A DNA stretch of 64,000 bases. Source: RH-AL1 sp965277735. GTDB lineage: Bacteria; Pseudomonadota; Alphaproteobacteria; Rhizobiales; Beijerinckiaceae. The notes beneath the pieces were generated by a model. The model did not search any database. It saw nothing but the letters and a program-made list of their open reading frames with translations, and was not told where the DNA came from. The translations under genes and the position numbers were made by a program. Below, in pieces: positions 33,224-42,019 of the stretch (positions within the stretch are counted from its first letter, which is position 1; every line of letters starts with the position of its first letter). The stretch is from positions 1,674,001 to 1,738,000 of the forward strand of contig CBDIDO010000003.1 in assembly GCA_965277735.1 (NCBI GenBank), written 5' to 3'.

Positions 33224-33399
33224 CCGGTCAGAGCCACTTCGCAATCGTTGTCCTTTGCGCGAGGCTAGGCAAACAAGGTAAAAAAGCCGTTGCGTCATTC
33301 CCCTACGGGAGCATCCCTGACCTTGCAGGCGCGTCGATTGCGGTCGTCGACAGCGCCGTTTATGGATCGCGCGAAAGCTAACGAGCCGGAGCGCGCCCC

Positions 33400-34596
<1,197 letters not shown>

Positions 34597-34598
34597 CG

Positions 34599-35234
34599 TT
34601 ACCGCGTCCGCATTTCGCGCTCGGCGTCGTCGAGCAGCCGCTCCTCGTGGCGCTTGTAGAAGCGCCATAGGAGGAATGCGCCGATGATCGCCGCAGCGAG
34701 CGCCACCCAGCCGATCGGGCCGGCGATGTGCTCGATGCTCTGGCCGAGCATGTAGCCGCCGATGCCGAAGATCGCCGCCCAGACGATCCCGCCGGCGGCG
34801 TTCCACGGCAGGAAGGTCCAGAAGTCGAGCCGGTTCGCGCCGGCGAGCAGCGCGGAATACGTGCGCAGCAGCGCCGCAAACCGCCCGAAGAAGACGATCA
34901 TCCCGCCGTAGCGGCGAAAGAGATATTGCCCGAGCATGCGCTTGCGCGCGTCCAGCCCGACCTTGGGGCCGAAGCGCTCCAGCAGCGGCTCACCGAAACG
35001 CCAGCCGACCCAATAGCCGAGATTGTCGCCGAGGATCGCGGCGAGCGCCGCCGTCGCGATCACCAGGCGGATGTCGAGACCCTTCCCCGAGCCGGCGAGC
35101 ACCGCCGCGCCGACGAGCACCGTCTCGCCCGGCATCGGCACGCCGGCGCTCTCCAGCAGGATCACCGCGAAGATCGCGGCATAGCCGTAGCTCGAGAGGA
35201 TCTGCGCCAGGCTGTCGGGATCGAGGAGGTGCAC
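34599..35234 (-). CDS. DedA-family membrane protein
   Basis: Encodes 211 residues from GTG 35234 (MHLLDPDSLAQILSSYGYAA). DedA proteins are membrane transporters linked to lipid carrier recycling and proton-motive-force maintenance. Features: ESAGVPMPGETVLVGAAVLAG, the GDNLGYWVGWRFGEPLL motif, and FGRFAALLRTYSALLAGANRL with NAAGGIVWAAIFG. About five hydrophobic segments are present. It lies 16 bp after a secreted-protein gene on the same strand. Confidence 0.93.
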   Translation of the reverse strand: MHLLDPDSLAQILSSYGYAAIFAVILLESAGVPMPGETVLVGAAVLAGSGKGLDIRLVIATAALAAILGDNLGYWVGWRFGEPLLERFGPKVGLDARKRMLGQYLFRRYGGMIVFFGRFAALLRTYSALLAGANRLDFWTFLPWNAAGGIVWAAIFGIGGYMLGQSIEHIAGPIGWVALAAAIIGAFLLWRFYKRHEERLLDDAEREMRTR

Positions 35235-35250
35235 GACCCCGTCCGCGCGC

Positions 35251-35766
35251 CTACGGGTTGTCCGGCTCGCATTCCAGCGTGTGCTCGCGGTAGAGCTCGG
35301 GATCGGGCAAGTCGCGGATGCGCCGCGTCGGATGGCAGACGATCGGCGGCGGCGGCGTCGTGAAGGCGGCCGCGATCGTGTCGAGCGGGTAGGCCGGCAG
35401 CGGCACGGCGATGTGCGGCGGCTGCGGCTCGGGCGGCAGCGGCTGCAGCAGCGTGACGCCGGCGAGCGCGGGGCGCTCGAGATCGAGCGGCACGCGCCGC
35501 GCGTAATGGTGCCGCGCATAATGATGCGGATGGTAGCCGACGCGGGCACGCTTGCGCACGAGGAGCGGCTCGCCGCTGCCGCCGCCGACCAGCGTCTGCA
35601 CGACCGGCGAGCCGGGCTTCGGCGGCGCGTAGGGGACCGCGGCCGGCTTCGGCGCCGTGCCCTGCGGCAGGTCGAGCTGGCCGGAGGACGGGCTCGTCTG
35701 CGCGTCGGCGGGCGCCGCCAGCAGCAGGATCGCCAGCGTGAGGGCCGGGCGGCGGAGATGGTGCAT
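35251..35766 (-). CDS. Secreted proline-rich protein of unknown function
   Basis: Encodes 171 residues from ATG 35766. A signal peptide covers residues 1-22 (PALTLAILLLAAPADA). The mature part is rich in Pro, with a His/Tyr-rich centre (GYHPHHYARHHYARR) and a C-terminal CHPTRRIRDLPDPELY...LECEPDNP that could hold one disulfide. No family recognised. It is the upstream partner of the DedA gene. Confidence 0.72.
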   Translation of the reverse strand: MHHLRRPALTLAILLLAAPADAQTSPSSGQLDLPQGTAPKPAAVPYAPPKPGSPVVQTLVGGGSGEPLLVRKRARVGYHPHHYARHHYARRVPLDLERPALAGVTLLQPLPPEPQPPHIAVPLPAYPLDTIAAAFTTPPPPIVCHPTRRIRDLPDPELYREHTLECEPDNP

Positions 35767-35922
35767 CGAGGCCTCGGACTTTGGTGGGACACCCATCCTA
35801 GCGGCTGCCCGCGCGATTGGACAGCCGTCCGAGGCGGCCGCGGTCAGGATGATGCAGCAAAGACGCAGCCCGAGCGACACGGTGCCTTGCCGTCGCCCAA
35901 GCTTGAGGGCAAGGTCGCCGCG

Positions 35923-36840
35923 ATGCCTAGAGCCATTGTTTCGATGAGAGAGTTGCGGCTGGCCCTGCTCGGCCTGTCCGCGATCATTGCGATCGTACTC
36001 GGCGCCAGCTTCATGCTGCGCGCCTTCCATTCGGAGAAGCCGCTGCCGGTCGTCGAGGCGCCGCAGGGGCCCGACGCCACCCCCGTGCCGGAGTCCGCAG
36101 CGCCCGCTCCCGCGACCGACGAGTCCGCGCCGCCTGCCGCCACGGCGCCGCTGCGCTCGATCCTTGCGCCGGAGGCCCTCGCGAGCGCCCGCGACGCGCT
36201 CGACAAGGCGATCGCCGCGACGCCCGATTACGCGCGCTTCTTCGACAAGATGAAGTCCGTCTTCCCGGCCGAATCCGATTCGATCCTCAACACGCTCGCC
36301 GAGGCCAACCACGGCAAGGACATCGACGTCGACAAGCTGATGGCCGATGCCGTCGCCGCGCTGCGCCACGCGCATGGGACGCTGGCCGCCAAGGCGCCCG
36401 ACGACACGCTCGGCCAGATCTTCGCGCTGCAGCTCGAGGAGATGAAGGCGCTGGCGACGAAGGACACGCATCTCTGCGTCGCCTTCCTCTATGGCGCCAA
36501 CGTCTCCGGCTTCAGCGCGTTTGCGGCCGACCACCGCCCGCTCGTCGCCGATGCCGCGATCGCCGGGCTCGCGGCGATGGACGGCGGCCGCGCCCAACCC
36601 GTCAACCGCGGTCCGCCGAGCGATTCCGATTTCCAGTCGCTCGACCACGCGCTGGTCGACAAGGGCCTGTCGCGGCCCGAGATCGACGCGTTGCTCGACG
36701 GCAAGACGCCGCAGCCGCCGATCCCCGACGCGACGATGTGCGAGGCGGGCCAATCCTACCTGGCAACCCTGGCGACGCTGCCCGCAAGCGTCCGCACGCG
36801 CCTCTATGGGCTCGCCGTCGACCTGATGGCGAAGTCCTAG
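35923..36840 (+). CDS. Hypothetical single-span membrane-anchored protein
   Basis: Encodes 305 residues from ATG 35923; ATG 35944 is a possible later start. One membrane segment lies near residues 11-30 (LALLGLSAIIAIVLGASFML), then a Pro/Ala-rich linker of about 50 residues, then a helical extracytoplasmic domain from about 85 onward (ALASARDALDKAIAATPDYA, GQIFALQLEEMKALATKDT). It has cysteines at HLCVAFLYGAN and DATMCEAGQSYL. I do not recognise the family. It converges on the second palindrome element. Confidence 0.7.
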   Translation: MPRAIVSMRELRLALLGLSAIIAIVLGASFMLRAFHSEKPLPVVEAPQGPDATPVPESAAPAPATDESAPPAATAPLRSILAPEALASARDALDKAIAATPDYARFFDKMKSVFPAESDSILNTLAEANHGKDIDVDKLMADAVAALRHAHGTLAAKAPDDTLGQIFALQLEEMKALATKDTHLCVAFLYGANVSGFSAFAADHRPLVADAAIAGLAAMDGGRAQPVNRGPPSDSDFQSLDHALVDKGLSRPEIDALLDGKTPQPPIPDATMCEAGQSYLATLATLPASVRTRLYGLAVDLMAKS

Positions 36841-36873
36841 CGCTCGCAGCTGGGCGTTGCCGGCTCTCATCCT

Positions 36874-37120
36874 TCAGGTAATATAACCGAAAGATTGGCC
36901 CCGGTCTATTCCTCGATGATGCGTGGGTCAGGCCGGGTGCCTGTCGCGGAACCGCGACACCGGCGTGCGTCCACGTCGGGGAACGTGGACACCGGAATGG
37001 TGACATGTCGCGGAACCGCGACACCGGACGGGGCCTCGCGATACGAACCGCGACACGAGAGCCGCCATGTCGGGGTTCCGCGACATGGCGCGGGCCGAAA
37101 GGTCCCTCCGCGTCGTTTCG
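36874..37120 (-). repeat. 247-bp element with five phased palindromes, copy 2
   Basis: Inverted relative to copy 1. On the minus strand it begins CGAAACGACG at 37120 and ends TTTCGGTTATATTACCTGA at 36874. Dyads of the type TGTCGCGGTTCCGCGACA are cleaner here: the third and fifth are perfect or nearly so, while the second is degenerate. Dyad positions match copy 1 exactly. It lies between the 3' ends of two convergent genes, so it is unlikely to be simply a promoter. The 334-bp gap 36841-37174 contains nothing else. Confidence 0.8.
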
Positions 37121-37174
37121 ACCGGTTAGCCTCGATGCCGATCGGGGCGCGCGGGCCGCCAGCGATCCATTCTT

Positions 37175-37744
37175 TCACAGCCCGATCAGCCCGTGGACGA
37201 CCAAAGCGATTCGTTCGGTGCGCGCGCTGCGCCGGATCCGACCGGAGCGCTCGAGCTCGGCAAGCCCATGAAGAGCGGCCCAGAACATCTCGGTCGCGGT
37301 GTCGACGTCGCCGTCGGCCGTCGTGACGACAGCCGCGAGCGCGTCGAAGGCGGCCTTGAGCTCCGATCTCGTTTCTGCTTCGGCGAAACGCAGACCGGTC
37401 GGCAGGGTGAACATGGCCTCGTAGAGAGCCGGATGCTTCCGGGCGAAGGCGAGATAGGCCATGCCGACCTTCTCCAGAGCATTGCGACGACCGGTCGATC
37501 CTCGCGCCGCCTTTCGAAGCGTCGCCGTGAGCTCTTCAAATCCCTCGAGGGCTACGGCGTCCACGATCGCGTCCTTGCTCGCGAAATGCGAATAGAGGAC
37601 CGGCTGGCTATATTCGATCTCCTCCGCCAGGCGACGGATCGTGACGGCATTCCACCCCTCGCCCTCCGCGATCAGGCGTGCAGCCGCAACGACGCGTTGC
37701 TCGCGTTCGGCCCGCTGCCGGCCCTTTCTCTCGGCCACACTCAA
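37175..37744 (-). CDS. TetR-family transcriptional regulator
   Basis: Encodes 189 residues from ATG 37744. The N-terminal helix-turn-helix is clear: VVAAARLIAEGEGWNAVTIRRLAEE followed by IEYSQPVLYSHFASKDAIVD. The C-terminal ligand domain resembles the WHG type (FARKHPALYEAMF, FWAALHGLAELER). It is divergent from the DUF4267 gene, with two palindromes in between, so it most likely represses that gene and itself. Confidence 0.92.
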   Translation of the reverse strand: MSVAERKGRQRAEREQRVVAAARLIAEGEGWNAVTIRRLAEEIEYSQPVLYSHFASKDAIVDAVALEGFEELTATLRKAARGSTGRRNALEKVGMAYLAFARKHPALYEAMFTLPTGLRFAEAETRSELKAAFDALAAVVTTADGDVDTATEMFWAALHGLAELERSGRIRRSARTERIALVVHGLIGL

Positions 37745-37800
37745 CCGCGTTCTCCACCGTCGCCGGTCGGCGATACCCGGATCATAGGGGGGCTTGATAT

Positions 37801-37847
37801 TCTAGCAACGCTAGATATTTAGGCTAGCAACGATAGATTATCTATCG
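37801..37847. promoter_or_regulatory. Operator palindromes between tetR and the DUF4267 gene
   Basis: TCTAGC-AAC-GCTAGA at 37801-37815 and CGATAGAT-T-ATCTATCG at 37831-37847 are perfect dyads in an AT-rich stretch, followed by another partial AGATAGAT. Their position directly upstream of the DUF4267 start fits binding by the divergent TetR protein. Confidence 0.65.
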
Positions 37848-37866
37848 CAGATAGATGGAGGTATGC

Positions 37867-38247
37867 ATGCAAGGGCTTGCGATCGGAATGGCGCTGCTCC
37901 TCGCGTTCGCGATCATCGCGATCGGCGCCCAATACCTGGCGAGGCCGACGACGGCGATGCGCAGCTTTGGCCTGCCGCTTCCAGCAAGCGACCCGAACGT
38001 CGCCTGGTGGCTTCGGCTCAAGGGTGTGCGCGACGTCGTCTCGGGATTGGCCGTTCTCGCCTTCATGGCGTGGGGTGGAACCCGGGCGGTCGGCCTCATC
38101 CTGGCGGTCGAGGCGCTTACCGCGGTCGGCGACATGCTGGTCGTCCTCGCCGCGAAAGGATCGCGCAAGAGCGCCTTCGGCATTCATGGTGTCACGGCCG
38201 TGGTGATCGTCCTGACGGCGATCCCGCTGATCATGGGCGTACCTTGA
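37867..38247 (+). CDS. DUF4267-family membrane protein
   Basis: Encodes 126 residues from ATG 37867, chosen because GGAGG lies five bases upstream; ATG 37855 would place that site inside the gene. Four membrane segments are visible (LAIGMALLLAFAIIAIGAQY, VVSGLAVLAFMAWG, AVGLILAVEALTAVGDMLVV, VTAVVIVLTAIPLIMG) and the RLKGVRDVVSGL motif is typical of DUF4267. Function unknown. Likely controlled by the divergent TetR regulator. Confidence 0.85.
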   Translation: MQGLAIGMALLLAFAIIAIGAQYLARPTTAMRSFGLPLPASDPNVAWWLRLKGVRDVVSGLAVLAFMAWGGTRAVGLILAVEALTAVGDMLVVLAAKGSRKSAFGIHGVTAVVIVLTAIPLIMGVP

Positions 38248-38354
38248 GAGGCTTCACGCCGTCTCGATCCGGTCTCATCGCCGAGCTTTTCGGCGCAGTC
38301 CCGTTCGACGCGTCTGGCACGCTCTGCGGTTATCCTCAGTGCTGTGCGAGAGAT

Positions 38355-38804
38355 TCAGGCGGCCTGTCGCCCGGGGCCCTTGAGAAGCTTTTCGCGCAAG
38401 GCGTCGGGCAGCGACGCGAGCCATTGCTCCTCGCCGCCCGGCTCCGGCAGGACGTTGCCGAATTCCAGAACGCCTTGGGCCGGGATGTCCGAGATATAGA
38501 CCCACACGGCCTGCTCGGAGATGCCGAGGATGTCGCTCGTCTCCCGCATGATGCGCTGGAGCATCTTGGCCTTCTGCGCGTTGGTGCGGCCCGCGCGGAT
38601 GTCGGCGCGGACCCAGACGTGATCGGGCGACGCGGCCTCGTTGCCGATGAAGATCGAGCTTGGCTCGACCTTGTAGAAGACGACCTGCACGAAATAGCGC
38701 GGTGCGGTGGCCTCGACCTCGTGGATGCTCGTGACGCTTGCGACGAGCTTTGCCTTTTGGTCGGCGGTCAGGTCGCGCGCGGTGGTGAAGGCATAGGTCG
38801 GCAT
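38355..38804 (-). CDS. Tautomerase-superfamily protein, cis-CaaD-like
   Basis: Encodes 149 residues from ATG 38804. After Met removal it starts with the catalytic Pro (PTYAFTTARDLT). It follows cis-3-chloroacrylic acid dehalogenase along its length: His near position 27 (TSIHEVEATAPRYF), two arginines in ADIRAGRTNAQK, Tyr in AVWVYISDIPAQ, Glu in GVLEFGNVLPEPG and the ending EEQWLASLPD. The six residues used by cis-CaaD thus appear conserved, though relatives often have only tautomerase activity. It stands alone between DUF4267 and anmK. Confidence 0.85.
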   Translation of the reverse strand: MPTYAFTTARDLTADQKAKLVASVTSIHEVEATAPRYFVQVVFYKVEPSSIFIGNEAASPDHVWVRADIRAGRTNAQKAKMLQRIMRETSDILGISEQAVWVYISDIPAQGVLEFGNVLPEPGGEEQWLASLPDALREKLLKGPGRQAA

Positions 38805-38899
38805 GGGCTGCTTCCTTTGCGACGTGGGGCGCGACGTCCGGTTTCAGCGACATCATAGGGCCGACCAAGGATGTGGGGAGCCCGTCGGTCGGCTGATGC

Positions 38900-40060
38900 C
38901 TACGGCCGCCGCGAGATCCGGCCGCCGGTCATCGGCGCCGGGACGCCGGTCGTCGTGGGAAACGAGATCGGCAGGCCGCGCAGCGCGCGCACGGCGAGGA
39001 AGGCGAAGCACTCGGCCTCGATCGCGTCGCCGCGCCAGCCCACGTCTTCCGAGAGGGCCGGCTCGATCCCGGCCCGAACGCGCAGCGCGTCGACGAGCGC
39101 CGGGTTGCGGCGGCCGCCGCCGCAGAGGATCAGGCGGCGCGGTCGCTCTGGCAGGAGATCGAGCGTGCGGCCGACGGCGCCCGCGGTGAACGCGGTCAGC
39201 GTCGCCGCGCCGTCCGCGAGCGACAGCCCCTCCGCCATCGTCCAGGTGAAGCTGTTGCGGTCGAGCGATTTCGGCGGCGGCGCGAACAGCCAGTCGTGCG
39301 AGAGCAAACGTTCGAGCCGCGCCTCGTCGACGGTGCCGGAGCGGGCGAGCGCGCCGTCCTGATCCATCGGTGCGCCCGTCGCGCGCTCGACCCAATCGTT
39401 GATCGGTGCGTTCGCCGGTCCCGTGTCGCAGGCGACGAGGCGACCGTCGCCGCCGCGCCAGGTGACGTTGGCGACGCCACCGAGATTGAGCACGGCGGTG
39501 CCGGCCGGTGCGTCGAGCAAGGCGAGCAGCGCCGCATGATAGGACGCCGCCAGCGGCGCGCCCTGGCCGCCGACGCGCACGTCTGCGGTGCGCAGGTCGT
39601 GCACCACGTCGATGCCGGTGAGCTGCGCCATCAGCGCGCCGTCGCCGAGCTGGCGCGTGTCGCCCTGCCGGCCGTTGCGCGGCGCGCGATGCAGCACCGT
39701 CTGGCCGTGGAAGCCAATCACGCCAATATCGTTCGCCGCCAAACCGCTGTCGGTCAGGAAATTCGTCACCGCCGCCGATTGCGCCCGCGTCAGCGCGTCC
39801 TCCGCCTCGGCGAAGAGGGTCGGCTCCGGTCCCTCGAAGTTCCAATCGCGGGCGGCGGCGAGCGTGCTGGCGAGCAGGTCGCGCAGGCCGGGCGGGTAGG
39901 GCGCCAGCGTCCACGGGCCGAAGGCGACGATGCGCTCGCCGTCGGTCTCCAGCATCGCGATGTCGATGTTGCCGTCGAGGACGGTGCCGGTCATCAGGCC
40001 GATCGCGCGGATCGGGGGCAGGTCGGGGCTGTTTTGATCTCGAGGCGGAACGTCGCTCAT
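38900..40060 (-). CDS. anmK: Anhydro-N-acetylmuramic acid kinase
   Basis: Encodes 386 residues from ATG 40060. AnmK phosphorylates and opens 1,6-anhydro-MurNAc in cell-wall recycling. Motifs: IGLMTGTVLDGNID (family GTSxDGID, slightly altered), VIGFHGQTVLHRAP, QGAPLAASYHA, LNLGGVANVTW, DTGPANAPINDW and LILCGGGRRNPAL. Length is typical. It is monocistronic in appearance. Confidence 0.95.
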   Translation of the reverse strand: MSDVPPRDQNSPDLPPIRAIGLMTGTVLDGNIDIAMLETDGERIVAFGPWTLAPYPPGLRDLLASTLAAARDWNFEGPEPTLFAEAEDALTRAQSAAVTNFLTDSGLAANDIGVIGFHGQTVLHRAPRNGRQGDTRQLGDGALMAQLTGIDVVHDLRTADVRVGGQGAPLAASYHAALLALLDAPAGTAVLNLGGVANVTWRGGDGRLVACDTGPANAPINDWVERATGAPMDQDGALARSGTVDEARLERLLSHDWLFAPPPKSLDRNSFTWTMAEGLSLADGAATLTAFTAGAVGRTLDLLPERPRRLILCGGGRRNPALVDALRVRAGIEPALSEDVGWRGDAIEAECFAFLAVRALRGLPISFPTTTGVPAPMTGGRISRRP

Positions 40061-40132
40061 CGGCAAGAGCCTAGAGTATCTGACCATCGCGCGAAATCGG
40101 CGAGCCGCCTTTCGGTCGTGGATTGGGCTGTT

Positions 40133-40570
40133 TCATTTGCTCCGACCAATGCCGTGCGATCGGCGTGTCTCGTAGAGAGCGAGCCACTTCCGCCGGACGT
40201 CCTCGAAGAGTTTTTGCGGTAATTGGCCGTAGGCTACGCTTGCAGCGTCACCCCGTCTCGCCGGTCGCAGATCGGGCCCAGGCCAGACGAAGCGATTGCT
40301 CTCGGTCAGAACGATCCAAGACCGCTCGGTGTCGAGAGCCAGCCGGCGCTTCGTCGCAATCGGGATTTCGACGCCATGGGACGCGTCGGTCGGCGGCGTA
40401 TGCGTAATGGGTAGCACGACGACGATCCGTTCGCCGGCCTCGTGCAACACCGTCAGAAGGACCGCGCAGGGTCGATCTTTGACGCCGTCTTCGCGACCCT
40501 GAAGATGTTCATGTCGCCAGAGATAGGAATAACGGATGACCAGGCCCGGAACGGGCAAGGGAAGCGTCAC
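40133..40570 (-). CDS. PemK/MazF-like toxin of a type II toxin-antitoxin pair
   Basis: Encodes 145 residues from ATG 40570. The pattern VPGLVIRYSYLWRHEHLQGRE, DRPCAVLLTVL, VVVLPITHTPP, GVEIPIATKRRLAL and WIVLTESNRFVWPGPDLRP is the alphaproteobacterial variant of the PemK/MazF SH3-like barrel, probably an mRNA endonuclease. The start overlaps the antitoxin stop by 4 bp (40567-40570), the classic antitoxin-first arrangement. Confidence 0.82.
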   Translation of the reverse strand: MTLPLPVPGLVIRYSYLWRHEHLQGREDGVKDRPCAVLLTVLHEAGERIVVVLPITHTPPTDASHGVEIPIATKRRLALDTERSWIVLTESNRFVWPGPDLRPARRGDAASVAYGQLPQKLFEDVRRKWLALYETRRSHGIGRSK

Positions 40571-40830
40571 CTCGCGGGCGTCACTTCGTTGTCGAACGCG
40601 GCTGCCTCGGCGGAGGTCTCGGCGCGGCGCACCGCTTCGGCATCCGCCTCGGTGAAATCCTCGATGCCGAGAACCTCGCGGTCCCGGCGTTTGAGCCGGC
40701 GATATTCTTCGGTCGACAAGAGGACGCAGCTGTCGCGGCCATCCTGGGTGACCGCCACCGGCTGGTGCAGGGCGATATCCTGGTAACGGCCGATCTCGCG
40801 CTGGAAGTCTACGCTGCTAACTTTGAGCAT
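40567..40830 (-). CDS. Phd/YefM-like antitoxin
   Basis: Encodes 87 residues from ATG 40830 with GGAGGA upstream. The N-terminal VDFQREIGRYQDIALHQPVAVT and SCVLLSTEEYRRLKRRDREV are typical of the Phd/YefM DNA-binding fold, and the acidic C-terminal tail (DFTEADAEAVRRAETSAE) is the likely toxin-neutralising part. Pairing a Phd-type antitoxin with a PemK-type toxin is a known mix. Autoregulation is expected. Confidence 0.85.
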   Translation of the reverse strand: MLKVSSVDFQREIGRYQDIALHQPVAVTQDGRDSCVLLSTEEYRRLKRRDREVLGIEDFTEADAEAVRRAETSAEAAAFDNEVTPAR

Positions 40831-40893
40831 GTGCTGTCCTCCGTGGGACACCGTCAAGGTAAGCCGCAATCCTTGCCGTCGCAATGATGGCCT

Positions 40894-41691
40894 TCACCCC
40901 AGCGGCACCGTCGGCTTCGTGCGTGTCGCGACGACCGTGTACATTGGCATGCTGCGGCCGGTGAGCTTCTGCGAATGGTAGGTCACGACCGACTCTTCGA
41001 AGCCGAGCACGCCGAGAAACTCGCAGACGAGCGCTGGCGGCAGGTTCCACCAGGTCTCCCACGGGCCGTTGCGGCGGAAGCGCGGCTTGAACTGCATCGT
41101 GCGCCCCATCAGCCGGGCGACGAGCCGCGACAGCACGTGGCCGCCCGGCAGAATGTCGGCGACGATCATCGTCTCGCGCGTCAGGAGCGCCGCGTTGTGC
41201 AGCGCCAGGAACGGGTCGCGCAGGTGCAGCAGGATCGAGCCGAAGACCGCAATGTCGACCGGGCCGAGCGTCGGGTCGATCGCGTAGACCGTGCCGTGTG
41301 CCAGCTGAGCCTGCGACGCATTGGCGGCGTGGCAGAGCCAGAAGCCGTTGTTGATCGCGCCGATATGCGCTTTGCGCACGCGCGCGTGCTCGGCGGCGTC
41401 GATGCCGGAGAGCGGCACGATGTCCCAGGCCTGCTCGGGCGAGAGATCGTAGGCGACGACCGAGCCGCCGCCCTTTTCGATGTGGAAGGTCAGGAAGCCG
41501 GTCGCGGCGCCGACGTCGAGCACGCGCTTTCCGGCAAAGGGCACGTGGCCAAGGTAGGCGTCGATGCCGGGCGCGAGGTCCCATTCGCCTGTGACCGTGC
41601 CGCCGCCGGGGATCGTCGTCGTGTGGTAGAAATAGCAGGCCTCGATCGGCGGCGGCGCGGCCGGGGCGGGCGTGAAGACGGGACTCGACAT
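40894..41691 (-). CDS. Class I SAM-dependent methyltransferase
   Basis: Encodes 265 residues from ATG 41691. The SAM-binding fold is marked by KRVLDVGAATGFLTFHIEKGGG (motif I) with VVAYDLSPEQAWD (acidic motif II), then VDIAVFGSILLHLRDPFLAL (motif IV region). The pattern with a PGGG leader, LLHLRDP and the C-terminal RRNGPWETWWNL resembles methyltransferases related to CmoB/DUF1698. The substrate cannot be read from sequence. It is followed by the toxin-antitoxin pair. Confidence 0.85.
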   Translation of the reverse strand: MSSPVFTPAPAAPPPIEACYFYHTTTIPGGGTVTGEWDLAPGIDAYLGHVPFAGKRVLDVGAATGFLTFHIEKGGGSVVAYDLSPEQAWDIVPLSGIDAAEHARVRKAHIGAINNGFWLCHAANASQAQLAHGTVYAIDPTLGPVDIAVFGSILLHLRDPFLALHNAALLTRETMIVADILPGGHVLSRLVARLMGRTMQFKPRFRRNGPWETWWNLPPALVCEFLGVLGFEESVVTYHSQKLTGRSMPMYTVVATRTKPTVPLG

Positions 41692-41756
41692 TCCGATCCT
41701 GGCATCAGGCGATGGGGCCTCCTCTTGGCGCCCCGGCCCCACGAATGCAAACGCCG

Positions 41757-41963
41757 TCAGTTGATCGGGTGGGCGGCGGCGGCCTCCTCCTCGACGATCT
41801 GCGCGGTCGCACCGAGCTCCTCCCGCGCGCGCTTGGCGAGCAACTCGGCGAGGTAGACCAGCACAGGCGATTCGGCCTCCAGGGCCAAGGCGTGCAGGTC
41901 GAGGCCGCTCTGTAGGATGTCGATCAGCAGCAGCTCGCGCTGGCGCCGGATCTCGCCGGTCAT
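41757..41963 (-). CDS. Small protein A, paralogue of the 43192-43434 product
   Basis: Encodes 68 residues from ATG 41963. Core sequence: ELLLIDILQSGLDLHALALE, then SPVLVYLAELLAKRAREEL. The gene at 43192-43434 encodes the same core at roughly half identity. Both are acidic, helical, without signal or membrane segment. They flank a LysR gene and lie on the opposite strand. No family recognised. The ribosome-binding site is weak. Confidence 0.65.
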   Translation of the reverse strand: MTGEIRRQRELLLIDILQSGLDLHALALEAESPVLVYLAELLAKRAREELGATAQIVEEEAAAAHPIN

Positions 41964-42019
41964 CTTGTGACTCTTGTGATCGAGGGGAGGAAGCGGTTAC
42001 CGTCGCGGTAGATGATCCA

